Notes: generated by a model from the sequence alone, not told the origin. Positions 50,741 to 60,066 are shown, counted from the first letter of the stretch. The stretch: 64,000 nt of DNA from Phyllobacterium sp. 21LDTY02-6 (GCF_023554255.2 NZ_JAMJWD020000001.1:62001-126000), one strand, 5' to 3'. A program made the numbers and translations.

Positions 50741-52114
50741 ATGGCGGTGAATGACCTCCTGCAGGAATTTGGCGGCGGATCGCCAAGCCTCGAGCTGCTG
50801 GCGAATGTGCTGTCGCACGCGGCTGCCCTGCCGGTGAAGGTGGCGCGCGGCGGCTATGTCGAAGAGGTCTCGCATGCTGCGGTCACGGTCGGGGGTATTT
50901 CCGATTCCGTCCAGCTCGGCGATCTCGTCGAGATACGCTGCAAGTCGCGACTGCAGCCGGCCGAGGTGATCCGCCTCGATCGCCAGAGGGCGATGGTCAA
51001 GCCGTTCGACGACCGGCTGGCACCGGCGCTGGGCGATGCCGTATTTCCTGCGGGTCCGTTGCGGATCCGGCCGGCACCGGGATGGAAGGGCAGGGTGATC
51101 AATGCTCTCGCCGAGCCGCTGGACGGCAAGGGCGCCATGCCCGCCGATATGGTCGCCATGCCCGTCGATCGACCGGCGCCGTCCGCCATGGGCCGCCGCC
51201 GCGTCGAGCAGGGCCTGCGCAGCGGCGTCAATGTCATAGATGTCTTCGCACCGCTGTGCTTCGGCCAGCGCATGGGCATCTTTGCGGGGTCCGGCGTCGG
51301 CAAATCGACCTTGCTCGGCATGATGACGAGAGCGGACGATTTCGACACGGTCGTCCTGGCGCTGACGGGAGAGCGGGGCCGGGAAGTTCGCGACATGCTC
51401 GAAGGCACGCTGGCGGGCAAGCTCGACAAGATGGTCGCCGTAATCGCGACCGGCGACGAGAGCCCGATGATGCGACGGCTTGCACCAAACACTGCGACGA
51501 CCATCGCCGAATATTTCCGCGATCGCGGCGACAATGTGCTGCTGATCGTCGATTCCATCACCCGTTTCGCCCATGCGTCGCGCGAAATCGCCATCGCGGC
51601 GGGGGAACCGCCCGTATCGCGGGGCTATCCGCCGAGCGTTTTCAGCCAGTTGCCGCGCCTGCTGGAGCGGGCAGGTCCCGGAACGGATGGCGCCGGTACG
51701 ATCACGGGCATCTATTCGGTGCTGGTGGACGGCGACGATCATAATGATCCGATCGCCGATGCTATCCGCGGAACATTGGACGGCCATATCGTGCTCGACC
51801 GCGCCATCGCAGCACAGGGGCGATACCCTGCCGTCGATATACTTTCGTCCATATCGCGCCTGGCGCAGCACAATTGGACACCGGAGCAGAACAGGCTGGC
51901 AACGAGCCTGCGCGGGCTGATTGCAACGTTCGAGGAGACACGCGATCTGCGCATGATCGGCGCCTACAAGGCCGGGAGCGATCCGGCCGTCGATCAAGCG
52001 GTCAACCTCGTGCCCCTTATCTATCGAAGCATGCAGCAGAACCCGTCGACGCCGTTGTCGCAGGATCCCTATGCGGACCTTGCGGCGGCGCTCAGACCAA
52101 AGGAGGCATCGTGA
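50741..52114 (+). CDS. fliI: Flagellar export ATPase FliI
   Basis: A 457-aa ATPase that energises flagellar protein export. Walker A is GSGVGKST at residues 183-190, Walker B lies in VLLIVDSITRFAHASREIA, and GERGREVRDMLEG is the F1-beta-like motif following it. The glutamate of TGERGRE is present. Length matches the family. The start at 50741 follows the flgF stop by 35 bases. The stop overlaps the next gene by four bases (GTGA). Confidence 0.95.
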   Translation: MAVNDLLQEFGGGSPSLELLANVLSHAAALPVKVARGGYVEEVSHAAVTVGGISDSVQLGDLVEIRCKSRLQPAEVIRLDRQRAMVKPFDDRLAPALGDAVFPAGPLRIRPAPGWKGRVINALAEPLDGKGAMPADMVAMPVDRPAPSAMGRRRVEQGLRSGVNVIDVFAPLCFGQRMGIFAGSGVGKSTLLGMMTRADDFDTVVLALTGERGREVRDMLEGTLAGKLDKMVAVIATGDESPMMRRLAPNTATTIAEYFRDRGDNVLLIVDSITRFAHASREIAIAAGEPPVSRGYPPSVFSQLPRLLERAGPGTDGAGTITGIYSVLVDGDDHNDPIADAIRGTLDGHIVLDRAIAAQGRYPAVDILSSISRLAQHNWTPEQNRLATSLRGLIATFEETRDLRMIGAYKAGSDPAVDQAVNLVPLIYRSMQQNPSTPLSQDPYADLAAALRPKEAS

Positions 52115-52674
52115 CCGGCAAGCAAGACACAATGACCGCAAGCGGGCTGGCCGAGAATGCCGAACCGGCGCCGCAGCGCGACAAGCGGTTTGACGGCATC
52201 CTGAAATGCGCCGGCATCATCCTTGCGGTGTTTTCCGCGGTGCTGCCTTTCGTGACCTATTACGACGTATTCGATGCCCGGTCCGATCCTGTCGCGTCGG
52301 GCATGGCGATTCGCGACCCGTTGAACCGTGCCGACCAGAAGGTGGTGCGCCAGTCGGATATGCGGCAGAGCGAGCGCAAACATGCCCGCCCCGCGGAGAT
52401 CGATCCGATGACGACGGCAACGACGGGCGCGCCGGACGACAGGGTCGTTACGGAGGCGAATGCCGAACAGCCATTCCCGGCCAAGCCGAACTTTCAGGTG
52501 AGGGAGGTCGTTGGCGGGCTTGTGATGATCGAGGACGCGAGCGGCTACTGGTTCGTGGAGAAGGGTTCGCCCTTGCCGGATGGGAGCAGGCTCGTCGCCA
52601 TTCAGCGCGGAGAGACGCCCGGCAGCTGGAATATCAGGACCTCGGACGGAAACGTGATCACACGGGTGAATTGA
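52111..52674 (+). CDS. Hypothetical single-pass membrane protein between fliI and flgB
   Basis: A 187-aa protein of unknown function. The GTG start at 52111 overlaps the fliI stop and has AGGAGG at 52101-52106, so it is translationally coupled. One membrane helix (GILKCAGIILAVFSAVLPFVTYYDVF) lies near the N-terminus, then an acidic/basic linker (residues about 70-120), then a compact C-terminal domain with NFQVREVVGGLVMIEDASGY, WFVEKGSPLPDGSRL and PGSWNIRTSDGNVITRV, which looks like a small beta barrel. Rhizobial flagellar clusters carry an unnamed gene in this position. The domain likely faces the periplasm. Confidence 0.72.
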   Translation: MTGKQDTMTASGLAENAEPAPQRDKRFDGILKCAGIILAVFSAVLPFVTYYDVFDARSDPVASGMAIRDPLNRADQKVVRQSDMRQSERKHARPAEIDPMTTATTGAPDDRVVTEANAEQPFPAKPNFQVREVVGGLVMIEDASGYWFVEKGSPLPDGSRLVAIQRGETPGSWNIRTSDGNVITRVN

Positions 52675-52770
52675 CCGCCGGAAGCCGCCGCTCGGTGCCG
52701 CAAGTCTCACGCAAGTTTGGACGCCTAGATTAAGCCTGCGTTAACCATCTTCCGTCTTCCGGGGTATCAC

Positions 52771-53151
52771 ATGCAAGGCATCTATCTGTTCGATCTGGCA
52801 TCGCGCCAAGCGGAATGGCTGTCGGTTCGTCAGGCGGCGGTCTCGGGCAATGTGGCAAACGTCAATACGCCCGGCTTCAAGGCCCGCGATGTGGATCCCT
52901 TCCGGGAAGTTCTCGCACAGACGCAGATGACCATGGCGGCCACCGACCCCCGTCACCTGGAGGTCAATGCCTCGGGCGTCGCGGCGACGACTTTGCGCAA
53001 GGACGCCGTGACGGAACAGAATCACTCGAAAAATACGGTCAATCTGGAGATGGAAATGGTCAAATCCGGAGAGATCAACCGCGAATTCGCTTTGAATACC
53101 AGCATCGTCAAGGCGTTTCATCGCATGATGCTGTCATCGGTGAAGGGTTGA
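52771..53151 (+). CDS. flgB: Flagellar proximal rod protein FlgB
   Basis: A 126-aa rod protein. It begins [22 protein letters not shown], followed by the rod signature [16 protein letters not shown] and the C-terminal [20 protein letters not shown] and [10 protein letters not shown]. Length fits FlgB. A 96-base gap precedes it, so a separate promoter is possible. The flgC start lies five bases after its stop. Confidence 0.93.
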   Translation: MQGIYLFDLASRQAEWLSVRQAAVSGNVANVNTPGFKARDVDPFREVLAQTQMTMAATDPRHLEVNASGVAATTLRKDAVTEQNHSKNTVNLEMEMVKSGEINREFALNTSIVKAFHRMMLSSVKG

Positions 53152-53155
53152 GCTG

Positions 53156-53575
53156 ATGTCGGATCCCCTGCAGGCGGCATTGAAGGTTGCGGCATCGGGT
53201 CTTTCGGCCCAATCGACCCGTTTGCGCATCGTCTCGGAAAACCTCGCCAACGCCCAGTCGACGGGCAAAACGGCAGGAAGCGATCCCTATCGCCGCAAGA
53301 CAGTTTCCTTTGCAACCGAACTCGACCGCGCCACCGGCGTCGAAACGGTGAAGATCGCCGAAGTCGGCAAGGATACGTCCGATTTCGTCGAACAATATGA
53401 TCCCAGCCATCCGGCAGCGGATGCCAGGGGATATGTCAAATACCCGAATGTCAGCATGGTCGTCGAAATGGCGGACATGCGCGAGGCCAACCGCTCCTAT
53501 GAGGCCAACCTGCAAGTGGTCAAGCAGGCGCGGGAGCTCATCGCTATGACCGTTGATCTCTTGAGGAACTCGTGA
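53156..53575 (+). CDS. flgC: Flagellar proximal rod protein FlgC
   Basis: A 139-aa rod protein. The signature [27 protein letters not shown] is at the N-terminus, and [29 protein letters not shown] at the C-terminus, both standard. Its stop codon shares one base with the fliE start. Confidence 0.95.
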   Translation: MSDPLQAALKVAASGLSAQSTRLRIVSENLANAQSTGKTAGSDPYRRKTVSFATELDRATGVETVKIAEVGKDTSDFVEQYDPSHPAADARGYVKYPNVSMVVEMADMREANRSYEANLQVVKQARELIAMTVDLLRNS

Positions 53576-53892
53576 TGATAGACCAGCTACTGAGCGTCTC
53601 CACCCGCAATGCCCTGTCGCGCCTGTCCGAGACGGTGAACCAGAGCGCGACCGCCGCGCCGGTCGCTTCGGGGCAGCCGTCCTTCGACAATGTGCTCAGC
53701 GAACTCGCCGGCTCGGTTACGAGCAAGCTGGAGACCGCCGAAGCCGTTTCGGTAAAGAGCATGACCGGCGACGTGCCGACCCGCGATGTCGTCAATGCGG
53801 TCATGGACGCCGAGCAGTCGCTGCAGACCGCGATCGCCATCCGGGACAAGATCGTGCAAGCCTATCTTGAAATCAGCCGCATGCCCATCTGA
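53575..53892 (+). CDS. fliE: Flagellar hook-basal body protein FliE
   Basis: A 105-aa protein that joins the MS ring to the rod. The recognisable core is [34 protein letters not shown], the FliE signature at the C-terminus. The ATG at 53575 is preferred, with GAGG eight bases upstream; a GTG one codon earlier is in frame. One-base overlap with flgC. Confidence 0.92.
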   Translation: MIDQLLSVSTRNALSRLSETVNQSATAAPVASGQPSFDNVLSELAGSVTSKLETAEAVSVKSMTGDVPTRDVVNAVMDAEQSLQTAIAIRDKIVQAYLEISRMPI

Positions 53893-53901
53893 GGAACCAG
53901 A

Positions 53902-54690
53902 ATGAAAGCGCTCACCATTGCGGCAACGGGCATGAATGCCCAGCAGCTCAACCTTGAAGTCATCGCGAACAATATCGCCAATATCAATACGACCGGCTAC
54001 AAGCGGGCAAAGGCGGAATTTTCCGACCTGCTTTACCAGGCCGAGCGCACGGCTGGCGTGCCGAATTCGGCGAACCAGAGCCTGATACCGGAAGGCGCGA
54101 TGGTAGGGCTTGGCGTGCAGACCGCAGCCGTTCGCAATCTTCATCTGCAAGGTTCGCTGACCCAGACCGGAAACCCCTATGACGTGGCAATCACCGGCAG
54201 GGGCTGGTTCCAGATCCAGAACCCGGCGGGCGAGACGCTGTACAGCCGCGCTGGCGCCTTCAACATCAACGAGACTGGGCAGCTCGTGACGCTCGACGGC
54301 AATCTCGTCGAGCCGAACATCGTCGTTCCCGTCGACGCCATCCAGACCACGATAACGGAGAGCGGCCAGGTCTTCGTGAAGATGGCCGACCAGACACAGC
54401 TCCTCAATCTCGGCCAGCTTCAGATTGCAAACTTTGCCAATGAGGCCGGCCTGGAGCCACTGGGCGACAATCTGTTCCGGCAGACCGAGGCGTCGGGCGA
54501 TGCTGTGGTCGGCGTGCCCGGCGATCCGGGCTTCGGTACGCTGAAACAGGCCTATCTCGAAAGCTCGAATGTCGATCCGGTCAAGGAGATCACGGATCTC
54601 ATCACGGCGCAGCGGGCCTATGAAATGAATTCCAAGGTCATCCAGGCCGCTGATGAAATGGCCTCGGTCGTTTCGAAGAACCTGCGTTGA
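53902..54690 (+). CDS. flgG: Flagellar distal rod protein FlgG
   Basis: A 262-aa axial protein. The N-terminus [20 protein letters not shown] with [18 protein letters not shown] and the C-terminus [32 protein letters not shown] are classic FlgG. A long middle domain includes [28 protein letters not shown]. Length is the standard 261-262. Preceded by fliE with nine bases between. Confidence 0.96.
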   Translation: MKALTIAATGMNAQQLNLEVIANNIANINTTGYKRAKAEFSDLLYQAERTAGVPNSANQSLIPEGAMVGLGVQTAAVRNLHLQGSLTQTGNPYDVAITGRGWFQIQNPAGETLYSRAGAFNINETGQLVTLDGNLVEPNIVVPVDAIQTTITESGQVFVKMADQTQLLNLGQLQIANFANEAGLEPLGDNLFRQTEASGDAVVGVPGDPGFGTLKQAYLESSNVDPVKEITDLITAQRAYEMNSKVIQAADEMASVVSKNLR

Positions 54691-54697
54691 GGTGATC

Positions 54698-55171
54698 ATG
54701 AGCCTGGCGACCATGAGGAAATCGATGTGGGCAGCTGCCGTTGCTGCCAGCATGGTCGTTGCGCCGCAAGCCCATGCGGAACGCATTTCCTTCATCGTGC
54801 CCGCTCAGATCATTTATCCGGGCCAACCCATCGCCGACGCCAGCCTGCGCGAGAAAATCTTCTCCATCAAGTCCAGCGCCGCCTCCAACTACGTCCTGTC
54901 GCGCGACCAGATCACCGGCAAGATCGCCCGCAAGACGCTGCTTCCCGGCCAGCCAATCCTTGCCGCCGCCGTCAACGAGCCGGATCTGATCCGCCGCGGG
55001 GTCGCGGTGCCGATCGTCTACGATACGGGTTCGCTGGTCATCACCGCCAAGGGCGTTTCGATGGAGCCGGGACGGGCGGGCGATTATGTGAAGGTCCGCA
55101 ATGTCGACAGCGGGCTCATCGTGTCCGGAACGGTCATGGCCGATGGCAGCATCCAGGTCGGTCTGCAATGA
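54698..55171 (+). CDS. flgA: Flagellar P-ring assembly chaperone FlgA
   Basis: A 157-aa periplasmic chaperone for FlgI. It has a signal peptide (MWAAAVAASMVVAPQAHA) and a SAF domain (YVLSRDQITGKIARKTLLPG, DTGSLVITAKGVSMEPGRAGD), shorter than the enteric protein as is usual in rhizobia. The ATG at 54698 lies seven bases after the flgG stop; upstream in-frame codons would extend into flgG. Its last four bases overlap flgI (ATGA). Confidence 0.88.
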   Translation: MSLATMRKSMWAAAVAASMVVAPQAHAERISFIVPAQIIYPGQPIADASLREKIFSIKSSAASNYVLSRDQITGKIARKTLLPGQPILAAAVNEPDLIRRGVAVPIVYDTGSLVITAKGVSMEPGRAGDYVKVRNVDSGLIVSGTVMADGSIQVGLQ

Positions 55172-56394
55172 GACGAAGCCTCGCCATCGCTCTGAGCCTT
55201 GCCATTCACTTGGCGCCGCTACAGCTTCATGCCGCCGAATCCTCGGCCAATTCCAAGGAATACAGCACGGCGGCGCAGGCCCGCGCCGCGTTCCAGAAGG
55301 AGCTCAACGAGGGGCGCTGGGGCGGGGCGGCATCGCCTCTCGGCGAGGGCGGTGCCATCGCGCGGTTGAAGGACATCGCCAATATTCAGGGCGTGCGTGA
55401 CAACCAGCTGGTCGGCTATGGCCTCGTCATCGGGCTGAACGGCACCGGCGACAGCCTGCGCAGCGCACCATTCACCGAACAGTCGATGCGCGCAATGCTG
55501 GACAATCTGGGCATCAGCCCGCCCGTCGGAGCTTCGCGGTCGAAGAATATCGCGGCCGTCATCGTCACGGCGAACCTGCCGCCTTTCGCGGGGCGGGGAT
55601 CGCGGATCGACGTCACCGTCTCCTCGCTTGGCGATGCTACCTCGCTGGCGGGCGGGACCCTGGTCATGACGCCACTCGCAGCTGCGGATGGCCAGACCTA
55701 TGCCGTGGCGCAGGGTAACATGATCGTTTCGGGTTTCAGCGCCTCGGGGCAGGCAGAGTCGGTAACCGAGGGCGTTCCGACCAGCGGACGCATTCCGAAT
55801 GGAGCGCTGGTCGAGAAGGAAGTCATGGGAAATTTCGGCAAGGACGAGCTCGTCGTCGAGCTTCGCGAGCCGGATTTCACCACGGCAGTGCGGATTACCG
55901 ACACGATCAACGCCTTCGCCAAGCGCCGCTACAAACAGGCGGTTGCCAAGGAACGGGACTCCAAATCCATCCGTTTGCGCAAGCCGGCCAATATTTCCGC
56001 CACGCGTTTCCTGGCCGAGATCGAAGGGTTGCCGGTGGTGACCGACGAGATTGCCCGGGTCGTCGTCGACGAGCGTACGGGTACGGTGGTTATCGGCGAG
56101 AAGGTCCGCATTTCCCGCGTCGCGATCAGCCATGGCAGCCTCTCGGTACGCGTGACCGAAACGCCGACCGTGGTTCAGCCGGAACCGTTTTCCGAGCGCG
56201 GTGTCACTGCGGTAGAGCCGAACACCGAAATCGATGCGACGCAGGCCTCGAAGATCGGCCTCCTCGGCGGGACCGATCTGGAAAGCCTGGTCAAGGGCCT
56301 CAACCAGATCGGCGTCAAGCCGCAGGGCATCATCGCGATCCTGCAGGGCATCAAGACGGCAGGCGCCCTCCATGCGGAGCTCGTTGTCCAATGA
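55168..56394 (+). CDS. flgI: Flagellar P-ring protein FlgI
   Basis: A 408-aa periplasmic P-ring protein. Signal peptide about residues 1-22 (ending LQLHAAES). Core motifs are RLKDIANIQGVRDNQLVGYG, VVGLNGTGDSLR-type residues (LVIGLNGTGDSLRSAPFTEQ), NIAAVIVTANLPPFAGRGSR and LKGLNQIGVKPQ-like residues near the C-terminus. The ATG at 55168 overlaps flgA by four bases; an upstream extension in frame is antisense-like and rejected. Its stop overlaps motE by four bases. Confidence 0.95.
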   Translation: MRRSLAIALSLAIHLAPLQLHAAESSANSKEYSTAAQARAAFQKELNEGRWGGAASPLGEGGAIARLKDIANIQGVRDNQLVGYGLVIGLNGTGDSLRSAPFTEQSMRAMLDNLGISPPVGASRSKNIAAVIVTANLPPFAGRGSRIDVTVSSLGDATSLAGGTLVMTPLAAADGQTYAVAQGNMIVSGFSASGQAESVTEGVPTSGRIPNGALVEKEVMGNFGKDELVVELREPDFTTAVRITDTINAFAKRRYKQAVAKERDSKSIRLRKPANISATRFLAEIEGLPVVTDEIARVVVDERTGTVVIGEKVRISRVAISHGSLSVRVTETPTVVQPEPFSERGVTAVEPNTEIDATQASKIGLLGGTDLESLVKGLNQIGVKPQGIIAILQGIKTAGALHAELVVQ

Positions 56395-56918
56395 GGGTTC
56401 GCCCTGCTCGTCTCGTCAAGCTGGCTGTCGCTGCACAGGCCTTCTGCCTCGTCATGGTCCTGCCCGCCACCTATGCGTTGTCGCAGGACCTGTCCGCAAC
56501 CGAGGAAGGCCGGCAGGAGATCGAACGCTATTGCGGCAATATCAGCGACAAGGCCGCCGATGCGCGCTACGCCATGCAGACACGCGAACTGGAGCAATTG
56601 CGCCAGGATGTCGACCGGCGCATCGAACTTCTCGACGAGAAGCGCAAGGAATACGAGGTCTGGCTGAAGCGGCGCGATGAATTCATCGACAAGGCTGAAG
56701 ATTCCCTTGTCGGGATCATCTCGAAGATGCGGCCGGATGCTGCTGCGGCGCAGATGGCCCTCATCGGTGACGAGGCCGCCGCGGCGCTGCTCCTGAAGCT
56801 CAATCCGCGCGTATCGAGCGTCATCCTCAACGAAATGCCCGCAGAAAAATCCGCCCTGCTGGCCCGCGTCATCGTGGGCTCGCAGGTGATCAATGAAAAA
56901 GAAAGTTCCGCGCAATGA
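56391..56918 (+). CDS. motE: MotE, periplasmic chaperone for MotC
   Basis: A 175-aa protein with signal peptide (about residues 1-31) and a coiled-coil segment (TRELEQLRQDVDRRIELLDE, KRKEYEVWLKRRDEF), then an MgtE N-terminal-like region (GIISKMRPDAAAAQMALIGD, LLLKLNPRVSSVILNEM). In Sinorhizobium MotE dimerises through a Cys and stabilises MotC; one Cys is visible in RYCGNIS. Overlaps flgI by ATGA and flgH by ATGA, so coupled on both sides. A rhizobial-specific motor gene. Confidence 0.85.
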   Translation: MRVRPARLVKLAVAAQAFCLVMVLPATYALSQDLSATEEGRQEIERYCGNISDKAADARYAMQTRELEQLRQDVDRRIELLDEKRKEYEVWLKRRDEFIDKAEDSLVGIISKMRPDAAAAQMALIGDEAAAALLLKLNPRVSSVILNEMPAEKSALLARVIVGSQVINEKESSAQ

Positions 56919-57628
56919 ACAGAGCGGCTGTCGCATCCCTGTGCCTCGCACTCTTGAGCACCTATGGCTGTGCGACCAACCCGCGCGATTTCAACCGGCC
57001 GCCCGAAATGTCGCCGGTTGGCGCGGGAATTGGCCATAAATACAGCGCCGGCGGTCCTTCCGAGTATCCGGCACCACCCCGGCCGCAGAAATATTCGCTT
57101 TGGCAGGAGCGGCAGGTGAGCTTCTACCGCGATCCGCGTGCCGAGAACCCCGGCGACGTGCTGACCGTGAACATTTCCATCAACGACCGCGCCACGCTGG
57201 ACAACAAGTCCAACCGGTCCCGCGTTTCATCGTCGATCTACGGCGGTACGGCCGATATTTCCGGAAGCGGAATCACGGCATCGGACATTGGCGGCAATCT
57301 CGACCTCAGTTCGGATAGCCGATCCAAGGGCGAAGGCAAGATCGAGCGTTCTGAAAAGATCGATCTTTCGGTGGCGGCCATCGTCACCGACATCCTTCCC
57401 AACGGAAATCTCATCATTCGAGGGTCGCAGGAAATCCGCGTCAATAATGAGCTGCGCGTATTGAACGTCGCCGGCGTCGTGCGGCCGAGGGACATTTCAA
57501 GGGACAACACCATCTCCTATGACAAGATCGCGGAAGCGCGCATTTCCTATGGCGGCCGAGGTCGCCAGAGCGAGGTGCAGCAGCCCGCATGGGGACAACA
57601 ACTGCTCGACGCAGTTTCGCCGATCTGA
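56915..57628 (+). CDS. flgH: Flagellar L-ring lipoprotein FlgH
   Basis: A 237-aa outer-membrane lipoprotein forming the L ring. Lipobox LSTYGC (Cys19 region) follows the signal peptide. Core motifs SLWQERQVSFYRDPRAENPG, GDVLTVNISINDRATLDNKS and ILPNGNLIIRGSQEIRVNNE are typical. Ends with YGGRGRQSEVQQPAWGQQLL, which is the usual FlgH C-terminus. The next gene, fliL, starts two bases after its stop. Confidence 0.95.
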   Translation: MNRAAVASLCLALLSTYGCATNPRDFNRPPEMSPVGAGIGHKYSAGGPSEYPAPPRPQKYSLWQERQVSFYRDPRAENPGDVLTVNISINDRATLDNKSNRSRVSSSIYGGTADISGSGITASDIGGNLDLSSDSRSKGEGKIERSEKIDLSVAAIVTDILPNGNLIIRGSQEIRVNNELRVLNVAGVVRPRDISRDNTISYDKIAEARISYGGRGRQSEVQQPAWGQQLLDAVSPI

Positions 57629-57630
57629 AG

Positions 57631-58107
57631 ATGAGCGCAGTTTCCGAACCTCCAGTGTCAAAGGCTCCGTCGGCGGCGGTGCTTGCCGCGGTGGTGGCCG
57701 TGCTGACGCTCGTTGCGGCGGCAGGCGGCTGGTTCCTTGGCGCCCAGCTTGGCCTTGCACCTCCGGCGAGCAAGGAGCGGCCGGTTGCGGGTGAACTGGC
57801 AGCGGAAGCGGCGCCGGCCGGCAATGTCGTCGTCCTCAAGCCTATCCTGACCAATGTGAAGGTTCCCCAGGACGTCTGGATCAGGCTCGAGGCCGGCCTG
57901 GTGATTGCGCCGGGCGCACAGGTCTCGGACGAACTCAGCACGGCAGTCGCAGCCGATTTCATGGCGTTTCTTCGCACCGTCAACCTGATGCAGCTGCGCG
58001 GGCCGGCGGGGCTTGAATATCTGCGCATGGATCTGAAGGAACGGGCCAGGATGCGCACCGACGGCGTGGTCACGAATGTTTATATCTGGGCGCTGGTGAT
58101 GGAATGA
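57631..58107 (+). CDS. fliL: Flagellar basal body-associated protein FliL
   Basis: A 158-aa inner-membrane protein that supports stators around the MS ring. One membrane helix (AAVLAAVVAVLTLVAAAGGWFLGAQL) is followed by a periplasmic SPFH-like domain (LKPILTNVKVPQDVWIRLEA, DELSTAVAADFMAFLRTVNL, LRGPAGLEYLRMDLKERARM). The ATG at 57631 is chosen over an in-frame start inside flgH. The stop overlaps fliP by four bases. Confidence 0.9.
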   Translation: MSAVSEPPVSKAPSAAVLAAVVAVLTLVAAAGGWFLGAQLGLAPPASKERPVAGELAAEAAPAGNVVVLKPILTNVKVPQDVWIRLEAGLVIAPGAQVSDELSTAVAADFMAFLRTVNLMQLRGPAGLEYLRMDLKERARMRTDGVVTNVYIWALVME

Positions 58108-58847
58108 TGAAACGTCTTGTCGTGGCAGTTGCTCTGGTTCTCCTTGCTTTCGTGCCGAATCAGGCCGCAGCGCAATCCGCGATCCTCGAAGGGTTGATCC
58201 CGGGCGGAAGTGCCTCGACGAGCGGCCAGATCGTGCAGATGCTGGCGGCGCTCACCGTTCTGTCGATCGCGCCGGGCATTCTCATCATGGTGACGAGCTT
58301 CACCCGCTTCGCCATCGCATTCTCGATGTTGCGCGCCGGTCTCGGCCTGCAGACGACGCCTGCAAACCTGGTGATGGTCAGCCTGGCGCTGTTCATGACC
58401 TTCTATGTGATGGCGCCGGTATTCGATCGCGCCTGGCAGAACGGCGTGCAGCCGCTGGTCAACAACCAGATCAGCCAGGATGTTGCGGTGAGGGAGATCA
58501 CGACGCCGTTCCGCGAGTTCATGTTGCGGCAGGTGCGAGACAAGGATCTTCGGCTGTTCGAGGATCTGGCGGACGAATCCTTCCGCACGCAGCCGGATGG
58601 CGTCGTCGATCTGCGCATTCTCGTTCCTGCCTTCATGATTTCGGAGTTGCGACGCGGTTTCGAGATCGGGTTCCTGATCGTCCTGCCGTTTCTCGTCATC
58701 GATCTCATCGTGGCGACCCTGACCATGTCGATGGGCATGATGATGCTGCCGCCGACCGTCCTGTCGCTTCCATTCAAGATTCTCTTCTTCGTTCTGATCG
58801 ACGGCTGGAACATCCTGATCGGCAGCCTGATCCGGTCCTATTCATAG
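58104..58847 (+). CDS. fliP: Flagellar export gate protein FliP
   Basis: A 247-aa inner-membrane export-gate component with a signal peptide (residues about 1-21) and four membrane helices. Signatures are MTSFTRFAIAFSMLRAGLGL, LVMVSLALFMTFYVMAPVFD and MGMMMLPPTVLSLPFKILFFVLIDGW. Two start codons in a row (58104 and 58107) are possible. It ends the flgF-to-fliP gene run; fliQ and fliR are not next to it. Confidence 0.95.
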   Translation: MMKRLVVAVALVLLAFVPNQAAAQSAILEGLIPGGSASTSGQIVQMLAALTVLSIAPGILIMVTSFTRFAIAFSMLRAGLGLQTTPANLVMVSLALFMTFYVMAPVFDRAWQNGVQPLVNNQISQDVAVREITTPFREFMLRQVRDKDLRLFEDLADESFRTQPDGVVDLRILVPAFMISELRRGFEIGFLIVLPFLVIDLIVATLTMSMGMMMLPPTVLSLPFKILFFVLIDGWNILIGSLIRSYS

Positions 58848-58940
58848 CCGGTAACCAAGCGCGGAAAATATTCGCAGACGTTATTGAAACTGTAATATTT
58901 ATGGATTAATCCTTCCACACATGACGGGTGCCCGTTTGAG

Positions 58941-59008
58941 GGCATAGGCATCATGCCGCTCCGTCATACCGGCCGATCCGGTATGTCCCTACAGTTCTCA
59001 TACAGGGG
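58941..59008 (+). promoter_or_regulatory. Structured flagellin leader with Shine-Dalgarno-pairing stem
   Basis: Three potential hairpins in the region just before the flagellin gene: ggcat/atgcc (58941-58957); a perfect 8-bp stem cataccgg/ccggtatg with a ccgat loop (58965-58985); and gtccct (58985-58990) pairing with aggggc (59004-59009), one G-U pair, which would hide the Shine-Dalgarno aggggc eight bases before the ATG. Translational control of flagellin through its leader (FlbT-type) is known in alphaproteobacteria. The -35/-10 elements were not identified. Confidence 0.55.
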
Positions 59009-59016
59009 CTTTTTTC

Positions 59017-59940
59017 ATGTCCAGCATTCTTACCAACGCGTCGGCAATGACCGCGCTTCAGACCCTTTCGGCAACCAACCAGAGCCTTGCAACGACTCAA
59101 AACCGTATTGCAACCGGCATGAAGGTTTCGGAGGCTTCGGACAATGCCGCTTACTGGTCCATCGCGACCACGATGCGCTCCGACAACAAGGCCAATTCGG
59201 TCATCAAGGAAGCTCTCGGTCTCGGCGGCGGCAAGGTCGATACGGCCTATACCGCAATCAAGAGCGCTGTTTCCGTGGTCGACCAGATCAAGGAAAAGGT
59301 TCTTTCTTCCAAGAACGCCAGCGCCGACGACCGCGCCAAGATCCAGACCGAAATCGAGAAGCTGCAGGCGCAGCTCACCGACAATATCGGCGGCGCATCC
59401 TATGCCGGTTCCAACCTGCTCCAGACGGACTCGGCTCCGGCTGCAGGCGGTGCAACGAAGCTCAGCATCATCTCGTCGTATAATCGTGACGCCGCCGGCG
59501 CAATCACGACCGGCGCGATCGAAGTGGATTTCGCCAGCATTCGTCTCATCGACACGAACGCCGCCAATGCCGGCCTGCTCGACAAGGAATTCGCTGTCGG
59601 CGCCGGCAACGTTTCCGTGCTGACGCTCGACGTCACGACGGCCGGCCTGACCGACGTCGATTTCAACGCCATGCTCGGCGGTGTCGAAGCTGCCGCCAAG
59701 GGCCTCGCCAATGGTGCGGCTGAACTCGGCGCCACCAAGACCCGCATCGACCTGCAGACCTCGTTCATCGGCGCGCTTTCGGATGCCGTCGATCGCGGTA
59801 TCGGCGCGCTGGTCGATGCCGACATGAACAAGGAATCGGCTCGTCTGTCCGCTCTCCAGGTTCAGCAGCAGCTCGGTGTCCAGGCACTGTCGATTGCCAA
59901 TTCCGGCAACCAGAGCATCCTGTCGCTCTTCCGCGGCTAA
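59017..59940 (+). CDS. fliC: Flagellin
   Basis: A 307-aa filament protein. The N-terminal D0/D1 part (SILTNASAMTALQTLSATNQ, TQNRIATGMKVSEASDNAAY) and the C-terminal part (FIGALSDAVDRGIGALVDAD, LQVQQQLGVQALSIANSGNQ) are strongly conserved, with a short variable centre rich in Ala, Asn and Asp. Shorter than rhizobial flagellins of about 320-400 residues but like Brucella and Ochrobactrum ones. A single gene here, with its own leader and terminator, so expressed monocistronically. No flagellin paralogue in the window. Confidence 0.95.
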   Translation: MSSILTNASAMTALQTLSATNQSLATTQNRIATGMKVSEASDNAAYWSIATTMRSDNKANSVIKEALGLGGGKVDTAYTAIKSAVSVVDQIKEKVLSSKNASADDRAKIQTEIEKLQAQLTDNIGGASYAGSNLLQTDSAPAAGGATKLSIISSYNRDAAGAITTGAIEVDFASIRLIDTNAANAGLLDKEFAVGAGNVSVLTLDVTTAGLTDVDFNAMLGGVEAAAKGLANGAAELGATKTRIDLQTSFIGALSDAVDRGIGALVDADMNKESARLSALQVQQQLGVQALSIANSGNQSILSLFRG

Positions 59941-59964
59941 TAACGATAATCCTTCGAACAAATT

Positions 59965-59991
59965 GGCCACGCTTCGCGCGTGGCCTTTTTT
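59965..59991 (+). terminator. Rho-independent terminator after flagellin
   Basis: A perfect 8-bp stem ggccacgc/gcgtggcc around a ttcgc loop is followed directly by six Ts. It lies 24 bases after the flagellin stop codon. Clearest intrinsic terminator in the window. Confidence 0.92.
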
Positions 59992-60066
59992 ATGCGCGGT
60001 GCCCGAGACTAACTTCGCGCAAGCTTCGCCGCTTATGGTGCCGTCAGGTCGATGCGGTGGGATTTG

